The notes beneath the pieces are model-generated. The model ran no database searches. It was not told the DNA's origin and saw nothing but the letters and a program-made list of their open reading frames with translations. A stretch of 64,000 nt of DNA from Bradyrhizobium paxllaeri (GTDB taxonomy: Bacteria; Pseudomonadota; Alphaproteobacteria; Rhizobiales; Xanthobacteraceae), in the NCBI RefSeq assembly GCF_001693515.2, contig NZ_CP042968.1, forward strand, positions 372,001 through 436,000, read 5' to 3'. Made by a program: the position numbers and the translations under genes. Each line of letters starts with the position of its first letter. The first letter of the stretch is position 1. Below are positions 26,828-36,192 of this stretch, one piece after another.

Positions 26828-28045
26828 ATGAAAAAATCTGCCGGCCTTTACCTCTCGGCCCGCGAGGCCTCCGCCGAACTCGCGATCTCGCAGGCCACCC
26901 TTTATGCCTATGTCAGCCGTGGCCTGATCCGCTCGGAGCCGTCGGAGGATTCCCGCAGCCATCGCTACCGGGCCGAAGACGTCCGCACGCTGAAGGAGCG
27001 GCGTACGCCGTCGCCGGAGCCGCGTGGCCTGCGCAGCTTCGACGCCGATCTGCCGGTGATGGATTCGACCGTCGGGACCATTACCGAGGAGGGTGCGATC
27101 TATCGTGGCGTCAACTGCATCGATCTCGCAGAGCGCGACACGCTCGAACATGCCGCGACGCTGCTGTGGGACGTGACCGGCGTCGACCCGTTCGATCAGG
27201 ACAATTGCCCGATCATTTCAGACGAAATGCGCGCCGTCGCCGAGGCCACGCGCAAAGCCAATGCGATCGATCGCGCCATCGCCGTACTGGCGCTGGCGGC
27301 CGCCGCGGACCCGCGCGCCTTCACCCGGGCGCCCGACGGGCGCGCGATGGTCGGCGGCCGCATCGTGCGGCTGGTGGTTGCGACCATGCTGAATGCAAAA
27401 TCATCGGCAAAACCGCTGCATTCCCAGATTGCCCGCGCCTGGGCGCCGGACAACAAGCACGCGCCCGATCTGATCCGCCGTGCGCTGGTGCTGCTGGCCG
27501 ACCATGAACTGAACGCGTCGACCTTCACCGTGCGCTGCGCGGCGTCAACCGGCTTGAACCTCTATGATGCGGTTATCGCCGGCCTCGTCGCGCTGAAGGG
27601 GCCGAAGCATGGCGGCGCCGGCGTGCTGGCGGCGCAGCTTCTGAAGACGCTTGCCAATGGCGAGGTTGCCCCCGTCATCCGCGAGCGCGTCGCGCTCGGC
27701 GAACGTTTCGCAGGCTTTGGCCATGGGGTCTACAAGCACGGCGATCCCCGCGCACGGGCGCTGCTGGAAGCGCTGGCGCGCTCGGGCGCCGACCGCAAGC
27801 TCACCCACGAAATTCCTGAACGGATTGCCGAAGCAACCGGTGAGTTCGTCAATATCGACTATGCGCTTGCGGTGCTCGTGCACACGCTCGGCCTGCCGCC
27901 GGGTCATGAACTGGTGCTGTTTTCGATGGCGCGCACGGTCGGATGGATCGCGCATGCCTGCGAGCAATTGCAGCACGGCCGCCTGATCCGGCCCCGCGCG
28001 CGCTATGTCGGTCCGGCGCCGGGACGAAGCCCCGGCCGCGCCTGA
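26828..28045 (+). CDS. Citrate synthase with N-terminal MerR-like helix-turn-helix
   Basis: A 405-residue fusion. Residues 1-60 form a winged helix-turn-helix of MerR type (LSAREASAELAISQATLYAY, VSRGLIRSE, then RYRAEDVRTLKERR). Residues about 75-400 are a citrate synthase with catalytic residues kept: GPKHGGAG, GFGHGVYKHGDPR and VNIDYALAVL. In most citrate synthases Arg follows the GFGH histidine; here it is Gly. It probably binds DNA and may sense oxaloacetate, acyl-CoA or citrate through its enzyme domain; whether it also catalyses is open. Its 3' end overlaps the dedA-like gene on the other strand by 43 bp. Confidence 0.88.
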   Translation: MKKSAGLYLSAREASAELAISQATLYAYVSRGLIRSEPSEDSRSHRYRAEDVRTLKERRTPSPEPRGLRSFDADLPVMDSTVGTITEEGAIYRGVNCIDLAERDTLEHAATLLWDVTGVDPFDQDNCPIISDEMRAVAEATRKANAIDRAIAVLALAAAADPRAFTRAPDGRAMVGGRIVRLVVATMLNAKSSAKPLHSQIARAWAPDNKHAPDLIRRALVLLADHELNASTFTVRCAASTGLNLYDAVIAGLVALKGPKHGGAGVLAAQLLKTLANGEVAPVIRERVALGERFAGFGHGVYKHGDPRARALLEALARSGADRKLTHEIPERIAEATGEFVNIDYALAVLVHTLGLPPGHELVLFSMARTVGWIAHACEQLQHGRLIRPRARYVGPAPGRSPGRA

Positions 28046-28695
28046 CGGCGGCGCAGCGTCCAGACGCCGAGCGCGATGATCGCCGTTGCGAACACGCCCA
28101 AAATCCAGAGATGTTTGCCGATGTGTTGGTGATGCGGCAGGCCAGCATAGTGGTGCAGCGCCGAGACCGCGAATACGCCCGGCAGCACATGCGCCGAAGC
28201 CCATGCAAGGACGGCAGCAATATTGACGCTGTAGAACCTCGCCGGCGACATCCCGAGCGCGCCCGCAGTGATCGGTACGAAGGCGCGAATCGGCGGCACA
28301 AAGCGCGCGAACAGCACGGCGAGCGCTCCCCAACGCTGGAAGAACGTCTCGCTCTGGGCCATCACGGCGGGATATTTCGACATCGGCCAGGCGCCGAGAA
28401 TCTCGCGTTGCGAGCGATGGCCGGCCCAGAAGGCCGAACCGTCGCCGAGCAGGGCGCCCGCGATCGCGGCCGCCAGCACGCCCCACAGATTCAGTTCGCC
28501 GCCGGGCACCAGCGCGCTCAGGGCCAGGATGATGGTCGATCCCGGCACCAGCGCGCCTGCGACCGGGATCGCCTCCAGGAGGGCTGCGAGAAATAGCGTC
28601 AGATAAGCCAGCCACGGGTGGGCCGAAACGAATGCGATCACGGGATCGAGGAATGAAGTCACAACCTTGCCGTCCTCTGGGTGGGCCGCCTGCAT
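28003..28695 (-). CDS. DedA family membrane protein
   Basis: A 230-residue DedA/VTT protein with five to six hydrophobic segments. The conserved FLAALLEAIPVAGALVPGST (glycine/Pro-rich re-entrant part) and FARFVPPIRAFVPITAGALG motifs are clear. DedA proteins take part in lipid-carrier recycling and membrane homeostasis. Start at 28695 is tentative; a GTG at 28662 preceded by AAGG is an alternative. Its end overlaps the antisense citrate synthase gene. Confidence 0.88.
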   Translation of the reverse strand: MQAAHPEDGKVVTSFLDPVIAFVSAHPWLAYLTLFLAALLEAIPVAGALVPGSTIILALSALVPGGELNLWGVLAAAIAGALLGDGSAFWAGHRSQREILGAWPMSKYPAVMAQSETFFQRWGALAVLFARFVPPIRAFVPITAGALGMSPARFYSVNIAAVLAWASAHVLPGVFAVSALHHYAGLPHHQHIGKHLWILGVFATAIIALGVWTLRRRQARPGLRPGAGPT

Positions 28696-28967
28696 TCAGA
28701 GCTACCAAGCCCGGATGAGGCCTGAAAGTGCCGCCGCCCTCCGGTTTGGGCGTGGGCAGGGCGCAAACCGGCAAAAGTGCGGCGTGATTCGCAGGGCAGC
28801 CCTCCAAAAAGTCGATACACAGCCTATCTCAATGATAAGGCAACGGAACTTTGATTGCGCCGCGGGCTTCTGCCGGCCCTTGCTCTCTGCTAGGTTGGTA
28901 ACAGCCCCCATCCGCAGCCATTTAACAGATCTGGTTTCGGGAACGCCCGGGACCTCTCGGAGGATTG

Positions 28968-29966
28968 ATGACGACCGCCGCCATGAGCAAAGTTTCGGAG
29001 CCCGCCGGTATGCCCGACATGAAGGTGTCGGTCCGGCAGGTCTTCGGTATCGATAGCGACCTCGAAGTGCCGGCCTATTCCGAAGTCGACCCGCACGTGC
29101 CGGAGGTCGATTCGGATTACCGCTTCGACCGCGCCACCACGCTCGCGATTCTCGCCGGTTTCGCCAAGAACCGCCGCGTCATGGTCACCGGCTATCACGG
29201 CACCGGCAAATCGACCCACATCGAGCAGGTTGCGGCGCGCCTGAACTGGCCGTGCGTGCGCGTCAACCTCGACAGCCACATCAGCCGTATCGACCTGGTC
29301 GGCAAGGACTCGATCGTCATCAAGGACGGCAAGCAGGTCACCGAATTCCGCGACGGCATCCTGCCTTGGGCGCTGCAGCACAACATCGCGCTGGTGTTCG
29401 ACGAATATGACGCCGGCCGCCCCGACGTAATGTTCGTGATCCAGCGCGTGCTGGAAGTCTCCGGCCGCCTGACGCTCTTGGACCAGAACAAGGTGATCAA
29501 GCCGCACCCGGCGTTCCGCCTGTTCTCGACCGCCAACACGGTCGGCCTCGGCGATACCTCGGGTCTTTATCACGGCACCCAGCAGATCAACCAGGGCCAG
29601 ATGGACCGCTGGTCAATCGTCACCACGCTGAATTATCTGGCGCATGACGAGGAAGTCGAGATCGTGCTTTCCAAGGCGCATCACTATCGCACGCAGGAAG
29701 GCCGCGACATCGTCAACAAGATGGTGCGGCTCGCCGACCTCACCCGCAACGCCTTCGCCAATGGCGACCTGTCGACGGTGATGAGCCCGCGTACCGTGAT
29801 CACCTGGGCCGAGAACTCCGAAATCTTCGGCGACATCGGCTTTGCGTTCCGCGTCACCTTCCTCAACAAGTGCGACGAGCTGGAACGGCCGCTGGTGGCC
29901 GAGTTCTATCAGCGCTGCTTCAACGCGGAGCTGCCGGAATCGGCGGTCAACGTGGCGCTCAGCTAG
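28968..29966 (+). CDS. cobS: Aerobic cobaltochelatase subunit CobS
   Basis: A 332-residue AAA+ ATPase that with CobT drives CobN to insert cobalt into hydrogenobyrinic acid diamide in B12 synthesis. Walker A is GYHGTGKST and Walker B lies in [30 protein letters not shown] at the N-terminus is CobS-specific. Start at the ATG at 28968, with GGAGG shortly upstream; a TTG directly before it and an ATG at 28983 are alternatives. It heads the cobS-GNAT-cobT unit. No cobalamin riboswitch is recognisable in the 270 bp upstream. Confidence 0.95.
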   Translation: MTTAAMSKVSEPAGMPDMKVSVRQVFGIDSDLEVPAYSEVDPHVPEVDSDYRFDRATTLAILAGFAKNRRVMVTGYHGTGKSTHIEQVAARLNWPCVRVNLDSHISRIDLVGKDSIVIKDGKQVTEFRDGILPWALQHNIALVFDEYDAGRPDVMFVIQRVLEVSGRLTLLDQNKVIKPHPAFRLFSTANTVGLGDTSGLYHGTQQINQGQMDRWSIVTTLNYLAHDEEVEIVLSKAHHYRTQEGRDIVNKMVRLADLTRNAFANGDLSTVMSPRTVITWAENSEIFGDIGFAFRVTFLNKCDELERPLVAEFYQRCFNAELPESAVNVALS

Positions 29967-29969
29967 CCC

Positions 29970-30380
29970 ATGGCGAAAATTTCCGTCGAGCGCACCATTG
30001 GAAAGACCAAGAAGGCGGTGCTCGGCGGACTTCTCGGCTTCAACGCCGAGAAGATGGGGAAGCAGAAATACAAGCGCCTCGCCATCGCGCTGCGTGAAGA
30101 GGACAAGATCGTCGGCGGGATCGTCGGCGAAGTCTGGACCACGGTGCTGTTCATTCAGCTGTTCTGGATGGAGCAGAAGCTTCGCGGCAAGGACTATGGA
30201 ACGAGGCTGATAAAGGCGATTGAGGACGAAGCGAGAAGGTTTGGGGCCACGCGGTCCTATCTGGACACGATGAGTTTTCAGGCGCCGGGTTTCTACCGCG
30301 CTTGCGGTTACGAGGAATTCGGTTCGATCGAAGGCTATCCCGGCGGCGTCACGCGGCACTGGTTTACGAAAGCGCTATGA
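29970..30380 (+). CDS. GNAT family N-acetyltransferase within the cob operon
   Basis: A 136-residue single-domain acetyltransferase. The acetyl-CoA loop appears as [20 protein letters not shown], and the C-terminal part [20 protein letters not shown] is a normal GNAT beta-4/5 region. It starts three bases after cobS and its stop overlaps the cobT ATG (ATGA), so it is translationally tied to both chelatase subunits. Its substrate is unknown; small-molecule or protein acetylation in B12 synthesis is only a guess. Confidence 0.88.
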   Translation: MAKISVERTIGKTKKAVLGGLLGFNAEKMGKQKYKRLAIALREEDKIVGGIVGEVWTTVLFIQLFWMEQKLRGKDYGTRLIKAIEDEARRFGATRSYLDTMSFQAPGFYRACGYEEFGSIEGYPGGVTRHWFTKAL

Positions 30381-32284
30381 GCACATCATCCAACTCCAAA
30401 TTCCGTACCGGATCCAAGGAAGCGCCGACCGAGCCGTTCAAGCGCGCGGTGACCTCATGCCTGAAGGCGATTGCCAAAGCGCCGGAACTGGACGTGACGT
30501 TCGCGGCCGAACGTCCCGGTCTCGCGCCGGGCAAGGCGCGGCTGCCCGAGCCCGCCCGCAAGATGACCAAGCGGGACGCTGCGATCGTGCGTGGCCACGC
30601 CGATTCGATCGCGCTGAAGCTCGCCTGTCACGATCCCAAGGTGCACCGCAAGCTGATGCCGGGAAATCCGCAGGCGCGCGGCGTGTTCGAGGCGGTGGAG
30701 CAGGCCCGCGTCGAAGCGATCGGCTCGCGCCGGATGTCAGGTGTTGCAAAAAATCTCACCGCAATGCTCGATGATCATTTCCATCGCGGCAAGTATGACG
30801 AGATCACCGACCGCGCCGATGCGCCGCTGTCGGATGCGCTGGCGATGCTGGTGCGCGAGCGGTTGACCGGCCTTGCGCCGCCGACGGCTGCCAAGAAGAT
30901 GGTCGATCTCTGGCGGCCGGTGCTCGAAGACAAGATCGGCGCCCGGCTCGACAAGCTCAGCCGCGTCACCGAGGACCAGGCCAAGTTCGGCGACCTCGTG
31001 CATGACCTGCTGTCGGCGCTCGACCTCGGCGACGACCGCGACGCGGATGCCGATGACGACGAGAACGACGACGAGAACCAGGACGGCGAGAACGATCAGT
31101 CCGGGGCCGAGGGCTCGCCCGACAGCGATGCCGCGCAGGAAATGAGCGCTGACCAGGCGCAGGCGTCCACCGACGAAATGTCTGAGAGCGCTATGGAGAG
31201 CGCGCAGGCTTCCACGTCGGATACGTTCGACGACGGCGAACTCGGCGACGACGAGACACCGGGCGAGGCGACACGGCCGAACACGCGCGGCGCCAACGAG
31301 CCGCGCGGGCCGGAATATCACGCCTTTGCGCCGAAATTCGACGAGGTCATCGCCGCCGAAGATCTCTGCGACCATGACGAGCTGGAGCGGCTGCGCTCCT
31401 ATCTCGACAAGCAGCTCGCGCATCTGCAGGGTATCGTCGCGCGGCTCGCCAACCGGCTGCAGCGTCGGCTGATGGCGCAGCAGAACCGGGCCTGGGAGTT
31501 CGATCTCGAGGAGGGCATCCTCGATCCGGCGCGACTGTCGCGCGTGGTTACCGATCCCTATCATCCGCTGTCCTTCATGCATGAGAAGGAGGCGACCTTC
31601 CGCGATACGGTCGTGACGCTGCTGCTCGACAATTCCGGTTCGATGCGCGGCCGCCCGATCACGGTGGCGGCGACCTGCGCCGATATTCTCGCGCGCACGC
31701 TGGAGCGTTGCGGCGTCAAGGTCGAGATTCTGGGCTTCACCACCCGCGCCTGGAAGGGCGGGCAGTCGCGCGAGGCGTGGCTTGCCGCCGGCAAGCCGGC
31801 CAATCCGGGCAGGCTGAACGACCTGCGGCACATTATCTACAAGTCTGCGGACGCGCCCTGGCGGCGCTCGCGCAAGAATCTCGGCCTGATGATGCGCGAG
31901 GGCCTCTTGAAGGAGAACATCGACGGCGAGGCGCTGGATTGGGCGCACAAGCGCCTGCTCGGCCGGCCCGAACAGCGCAAGATCCTGATGATGATCTCGG
32001 ACGGCGCGCCGGTGGATGACTCCACGCTGTCGGTCAATCCCGGCAACTACCTCGAGCGGCACCTGCGCCACATCATCGAGGAGATCGAGACCCGTTCGCC
32101 GGTCGAACTGATCGCGATCGGCATCGGTCACGATGTCACGCGCTACTACCGCCGTGCGGTCACCATCGTCGATGCCGAGGAGCTCGGCGGCGCCATCACC
32201 GAAAAACTCGCCGAACTGTTCAGCGAGACTCACGGCGCCGCGCCCGTCTCCGGCCACCACCGGCCGCGCCGCCTGCATTCGTGA
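30377..32284 (+). CDS. cobT: Aerobic cobaltochelatase subunit CobT
   Basis: A 635-residue CobT. The N-terminal helical region (residues 1-220, [20 protein letters not shown]) leads to a strongly acidic, Asp/Glu/Asn-rich linker at about 225-310, then a C-terminal VWA-type metal-ion domain from about 415 with the MIDAS motif [11 protein letters not shown] and [11 protein letters not shown]. It forms a ring complex with CobS to power cobalt chelation by CobN, which is not in this window. Start at 30377 overlaps the GNAT stop. Confidence 0.95.
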   Translation: MSTSSNSKFRTGSKEAPTEPFKRAVTSCLKAIAKAPELDVTFAAERPGLAPGKARLPEPARKMTKRDAAIVRGHADSIALKLACHDPKVHRKLMPGNPQARGVFEAVEQARVEAIGSRRMSGVAKNLTAMLDDHFHRGKYDEITDRADAPLSDALAMLVRERLTGLAPPTAAKKMVDLWRPVLEDKIGARLDKLSRVTEDQAKFGDLVHDLLSALDLGDDRDADADDDENDDENQDGENDQSGAEGSPDSDAAQEMSADQAQASTDEMSESAMESAQASTSDTFDDGELGDDETPGEATRPNTRGANEPRGPEYHAFAPKFDEVIAAEDLCDHDELERLRSYLDKQLAHLQGIVARLANRLQRRLMAQQNRAWEFDLEEGILDPARLSRVVTDPYHPLSFMHEKEATFRDTVVTLLLDNSGSMRGRPITVAATCADILARTLERCGVKVEILGFTTRAWKGGQSREAWLAAGKPANPGRLNDLRHIIYKSADAPWRRSRKNLGLMMREGLLKENIDGEALDWAHKRLLGRPEQRKILMMISDGAPVDDSTLSVNPGNYLERHLRHIIEEIETRSPVELIAIGIGHDVTRYYRRAVTIVDAEELGGAITEKLAELFSETHGAAPVSGHHRPRRLHS

Positions 32285-32288
32285 GCGC

Positions 32289-33359
32289 ATGCCCCCACCC
32301 ATAGGCCGCCGCCGCCTTTTGAAATATGCAGCGGCGGGGCTTTCGTTAACGGCCATGCCGGCCATCGCGGCTGCGCAAACGGCCGTCCAGCGGCCGCCGA
32401 AGCAGGCGACTCCTGACGAGTTCACCGTCAGCACCCCGGTTTCGATCGACGTCAACGCCCGGCCGCTACCCTCGTTCGATACCCGCGACCGGTCGCGGGT
32501 GCGGTTCGGCGAACTCGAATATCGCAGCGGCCTCATTCTCACTTCGCGCTTTCGCGGCTTCGGCGGATTGTCGGGGCTGCGGCTGGACGCCAAGGGCGAG
32601 CGCTTCATCGCCATCAGCGACAAGGGCGGCTGGTTCACCGGCCGCATCGTCTACAAGGGCCGCGAAATGGCCGGGCTCGACGATGTCGAGGCCTCGCCGA
32701 TGATCGGCCCCGACGGCAAGCCGATCACCTCGCGCGGCTGGTTCGACACCGAGGCGCTCGCGCTCGACGGTTCGCTGGTCTATGTCGGGCTCGAGCGCGT
32801 CAACCAGATACTGCGCTTCGACTTTGCCAGGGGATTCACGCGCGCACACGGCGAGTTGATTCAACTGCCGCTGGGCGTGCGCAAGCTGCCCTACAACAAG
32901 GGCATCGAGGCGCTGGTGGTGGTGCCGAAGGGCTTGGCCCTGGCGGGAACGCTGATCGCGATCTCCGAACGCGGGCTCGACGCGCAGGGCAACATCACAG
33001 CCTTCCTGATCGGCGGCAAGTCGCTGGGGCTGTTCAGCATCCGCCGCACCGACAATTTCGACGTCAGCGACGCGGTGCTGCTGCCCTCCGGCGGGCTGTT
33101 GCTGCTGGAACGCAAATTCTCCTGGCTCGGTGGGGTCGGCATCCGCATCCGCCGCATCGCGCTCGCCTCCATCGTCCCCGGGGCGGTGATCGACGGTCCC
33201 GCGATATTCGAGGCCGATCTCGGCAACGAGATCGACAACATGGAAGGCATTGACGCCCATGTGACGGCCGAGGGCGAGACGGTGCTGACGCTCGTCTCCG
33301 ACGACAATTTCTCGATGATCCAGCGCAATCTGCTGCTGCAATTCACGCTGGTGGAGTAG
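32289..33359 (+). CDS. Esterase-like activity of phytase family protein
   Basis: A 356-residue exported protein of the phytase-like (PF13449-type) family. The N-terminus GRRRLLKYAAAGLSLTAMPA resembles a Tat signal (double Arg followed by a hydrophobic stretch and AAAQ). The mature protein repeats beta-propeller-like blades: GGLSGLRLDAKGERFIAISD, GWFDTEALALDGSLVYVG, and EIDNMEGIDAHVTAEGETVL. Activity is predicted by family name only; many members are annotated as periplasmic esterases. It starts four bases after cobT, so read-through is likely though a B12 role is not implied. Confidence 0.85.
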   Translation: MPPPIGRRRLLKYAAAGLSLTAMPAIAAAQTAVQRPPKQATPDEFTVSTPVSIDVNARPLPSFDTRDRSRVRFGELEYRSGLILTSRFRGFGGLSGLRLDAKGERFIAISDKGGWFTGRIVYKGREMAGLDDVEASPMIGPDGKPITSRGWFDTEALALDGSLVYVGLERVNQILRFDFARGFTRAHGELIQLPLGVRKLPYNKGIEALVVVPKGLALAGTLIAISERGLDAQGNITAFLIGGKSLGLFSIRRTDNFDVSDAVLLPSGGLLLLERKFSWLGGVGIRIRRIALASIVPGAVIDGPAIFEADLGNEIDNMEGIDAHVTAEGETVLTLVSDDNFSMIQRNLLLQFTLVE

Positions 33360-33442
33360 GGGAGGGTTGCAGCGGCACGGGTTGAGGAGAGGAGAGCGGC
33401 TCGCTAGCATTGAGGCCCGCTTTCCTTCCGGATCCCCCTGTC

Positions 33443-34555
33443 ATGAGCGCTCTGTTTACCCCGATCAAGCTGCGCGGCCTCAACCTTGCCAACCGCATCA
33501 TGGTGGCGCCGATGTGCCAGTACTCGTCCGTCGATGGCGAGGCCAATGACTGGCACTTCACCCACATCAATTCGCTGGCGCTGTCGGGCGCCGCGATCTT
33601 CTGCATCGAGGCGACGGCGGTGGAGGCGTCTGGCCGCATCACGCCGGGCTGCCTCGGCCTCTACAACGACGCCACCGAAGCCGCGCTGAAGCCGATCCTC
33701 GCCTCGGTGCGGAAGCGCTCGAAGGCAGCGGTGATGATGCAGCTCGCCCATGCCGGCCGCAAGGCGTCGAGCCATACGCCGTGGGACGGCGGACAACTGA
33801 TCCCCGTCAGCGAAGGCGGCTGGCGGGCGGAGGGGCCGTCGGCGATCCCGCACAAGCAGGGCGAGACGCCGCCGGTTGCGTTCGACGCCGCCGGCCTTGC
33901 CCGCGTGCGCGAGGCGTTCGTAGCGGCGACGAAGCGCGCCGAGCGGCTCGGCATCGACGCCATCGAGGTGCATTCGGCGCACGGCTATCTCTTGCACCAG
34001 TTCCTGTCGCCGATATCAAACCAGCGCACCGATCAATATGGCGGCTCGCTTGCGAACCGCATGCGCTTTCCGCTCGAAGTGTTCGACGCGGTGCGCGCGG
34101 CGTTTGCGCACGACAAGCCGGTCGGATTGCGCGTCTCCTGCACCGACTGGGTCGAGGGCGGCTGGGATCTGGCGCAGACCATCGAATTCGCGCATGAACT
34201 GAAGAAGCACGGCGTCGACTGGATCGACGCGTCCTCGGGCGGCGTGTCGCCGCTGCAGAAGATTCCGCTCGGCCCCGGCTATCAGGTGCCGTTCGCGCAG
34301 GCGATCCGCGAGGCGACGGGGCTCATCACCATCGCTGTCGGCCTGATCACGGAGCCGAAGCAGGCCGAGGAGATCGTGGCGAGCGGCAAGGCCGACATGG
34401 TCGCGCTCGCCCGCGCCATGCTCTACGATCCGCGCTGGGGCTGGCACGCGGCCGCCGAACTCGGTGGCGAGGTGTTCGCGCCGCCGCAATACTGGCGCTC
34501 GCAGCCCTCGACACAGAAGGCGCTGTTCGGCGCGACCACGTTCGGGACGAGGTAG
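33443..34555 (+). CDS. NADH:flavin oxidoreductase, Old Yellow Enzyme (YqjM/NamA-like)
   Basis: A 370-residue FMN-dependent ene-reductase with a TIM barrel. The N-terminal LFTPIKLRGLNLANRIMVAP, MCQYSS, MMQLAHAGRKAS, IEVHSAHGYLLHQFLSP and NQRTDQYGGSLANR motifs mark the thermophilic-like OYE class, with the substrate-binding histidine pair replaced or kept as in YqjM (HSAHGYL). It reduces activated C=C bonds, often xenobiotic enones. Start at 33443 is chosen because the barrel begins right after; an upstream frame to 33410 lacks a site. Confidence 0.92.
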   Translation: MSALFTPIKLRGLNLANRIMVAPMCQYSSVDGEANDWHFTHINSLALSGAAIFCIEATAVEASGRITPGCLGLYNDATEAALKPILASVRKRSKAAVMMQLAHAGRKASSHTPWDGGQLIPVSEGGWRAEGPSAIPHKQGETPPVAFDAAGLARVREAFVAATKRAERLGIDAIEVHSAHGYLLHQFLSPISNQRTDQYGGSLANRMRFPLEVFDAVRAAFAHDKPVGLRVSCTDWVEGGWDLAQTIEFAHELKKHGVDWIDASSGGVSPLQKIPLGPGYQVPFAQAIREATGLITIAVGLITEPKQAEEIVASGKADMVALARAMLYDPRWGWHAAAELGGEVFAPPQYWRSQPSTQKALFGATTFGTR

Positions 34556-34570
34556 CGCGTTGCTTTCTTT

Positions 34571-34700
34571 CCTTCTCCCCCTGTGGGAGAAGGTGGCGCG
34601 AAGCGCCGGATGAGGGGTTCTCTCCGCGGAGACAGACCCCTCATCCGTCTCGCTGCCGCTGCGCGTCAGCGAGCCACCTTCTCCCACAAGGGGAGAAGGG
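34571..34700. repeat. Inverted repeat, family D
   Basis: Left arm CCTTCTCCCCCTGTGGGAGA through AAGGTGGCGCGAAGCGCCGG and ATGAGGGG; right arm CCCCTCATCCG, GCCACCTTCTCCCACAAGGG, GAGAAGG. The arms nearly pair over about 45 bases each. It may stop transcription after the OYE gene. Confidence 0.85.
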
Positions 34701-34723
34701 AAGGGAGCGCTCCGCTCTTTCCC

Positions 34724-34802
34724 CGTCCTTGCGAGCGCAGCGAAGCAATCCATTCTTTCTTTGTGCGGTGAGATGGATTGCTTCGCTTCGCTCGCAATGA
34801 CG
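34724..34802. repeat. Palindromic intergenic repeat, family B
   Basis: Second copy of the CGTCATTGCGAG-type palindrome (here CGTCCTTGCGAGCGCAGCGA and the inverse TTCGCTCGCAATGACG), directly after the family D repeat. Confidence 0.85.
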
Positions 34803-34924
34803 ATCTCGAAACCTGACCTCTGCCCATCCGTTTCGTCATAACTCGGCCGCACGCCGGGCGTGCTATGCTCTCGCTTGCGCGCGACAGACGCGTTTTCAAT
34901 AACAACATACAGCGAGGACGCCCT

Positions 34925-36025
34925 ATGGAAATCGGATATTTCACGATGCCGTCCCATCCGCCGGAGTGCGGATTGAAAGAGGGTCACGACTGGGACCTGC
35001 AGACGCTGCGCTGGCTCGATGAACTCGGCTATCAGGAAGCCTGGATCGGCGAGCACCACACCGCGCCCTGGGAACCGCATCCCTCGCCCGATCTCGTCCT
35101 CGCGCAGGCGTTCTTGCAGACCAAGAATATCCGTCTCGGCCCCGGCGGCTTCCTGCTGCCCTATCACCACCCGGCGGAACTGGCGAACCGCGTCGCGATG
35201 CTCGATCACCTCTCCGGCGGACGTCTCAACTTCGGCGTCGCGGCCTCGGGCCTGCCGAGCGACTGGGCGATGTTCAATGTCGACGGCATGTCCGGCCAGA
35301 ACCGCGACATGACGCGGGAGGCGCTGGAGATCATCCTCAAAATGTGGACCGAGGACGCGCCCTGGAACTACACCGGCAAGTTCTGGACCGTGAACAAGCC
35401 GGACACGATGTTCGACTTCCTCAAGCCCCACCTCAAGCCGCTGCAGGCGCCGCATCCGCCGATCGGCGTCGCGGGCCTTTCCAAGGGCTCGGACACGCTC
35501 AAGCTCGCGGGCGAGCGCGGCTACATTCCGATGAGCCTCAACCTCAATCCCGCTTACGTCGGCAGCCACTGGGAATCCGTCGAGGTCGGTGCTGCGAAAA
35601 CCGGACGCAAGCCGAAGCGCAGCGACTGGCGGCTGGTGCGCGAGGTCTTCATCGCCGATACCGACGAGGAGGCGTGGCGGCTTTCGGTCGGCGACATGAT
35701 GGGCCGGATGATGACCGAATATTTCCTGCCGTTGCTCGGCCATTTCGGCTTCAAGGACTATCTCAAGGCCACGCCCGATATCGCCGACAGCGACGTCACC
35801 GCCGAATATTGCGCGCGCAACAACTGGATCGTGGGCTCGCCTGCGACGGTCACCGAGAAGATCGAGAAAATCTATCACGAGGTCGGCGGCTTCGGCACGC
35901 TGCTGGTGTTCGGCTTCGACTACAAGCACAAGCCGGAAGCGTGGTACAATTCGCTGCGCCTGCTGCGGCACGAAGTGATGCCGCGGCTGAAGCATCTCGA
36001 CGCTGGGCTGACAAAGGCGGCGTGA
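34925..36025 (+). CDS. LLM-class flavin-dependent monooxygenase (luciferase-like)
   Basis: A 366-residue member of the bacterial luciferase fold, near limonene/alkanal monooxygenases. Signs are MEIGYFTMPSHPPE at strand 1, EAWIGEHHTAPWEPHPSPDL, LGPGGFLLPYHHPAELANRV, LDHLSGGRLNFGVAASG and GSPATVTEKIEKIYHEVGGF. It uses FMNH2 from a separate reductase. Start at 34925 follows a purine-rich AGCGAGGACG; a longer frame from 34865 is unlikely. Its neighbour, an Old Yellow Enzyme, fits a xenobiotic/terpenoid oxidation theme, but the repeat-filled 369-bp gap argues against a shared transcript. Confidence 0.88.
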   Translation: MEIGYFTMPSHPPECGLKEGHDWDLQTLRWLDELGYQEAWIGEHHTAPWEPHPSPDLVLAQAFLQTKNIRLGPGGFLLPYHHPAELANRVAMLDHLSGGRLNFGVAASGLPSDWAMFNVDGMSGQNRDMTREALEIILKMWTEDAPWNYTGKFWTVNKPDTMFDFLKPHLKPLQAPHPPIGVAGLSKGSDTLKLAGERGYIPMSLNLNPAYVGSHWESVEVGAAKTGRKPKRSDWRLVREVFIADTDEEAWRLSVGDMMGRMMTEYFLPLLGHFGFKDYLKATPDIADSDVTAEYCARNNWIVGSPATVTEKIEKIYHEVGGFGTLLVFGFDYKHKPEAWYNSLRLLRHEVMPRLKHLDAGLTKAA

Positions 36026-36082
36026 CGGATCTTCCCTTCTTCCGCAAGGGGAGGAGGGCAACTGAGTTCGCCGCTCCTTCCA

Positions 36083-36168
36083 CGTCATTGCGAGCGAAGC
36101 GAAGCAATCCATTCTTTCTTTATGCCGAGAGGTGGATTGCTTCGTCGCTAGCGCTCCTCGCAATGACG
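36083..36168. repeat. Palindromic intergenic repeat, family B
   Basis: Third copy, arms CGTCATTGCGAGCGAAGCGA and its inverse ending GCAATGACG, placed between the convergent monooxygenase and DUF2336 genes. Confidence 0.88.
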
Positions 36169-36192
36169 GTGGATGGAGCGTCGCCTCATTCC

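Noticed and set aside
28696..28967. Possible cobalamin riboswitch upstream of cobS
   Set aside because: No B12-box-like sequence or long conserved stem set is recognisable in these 270 bases.
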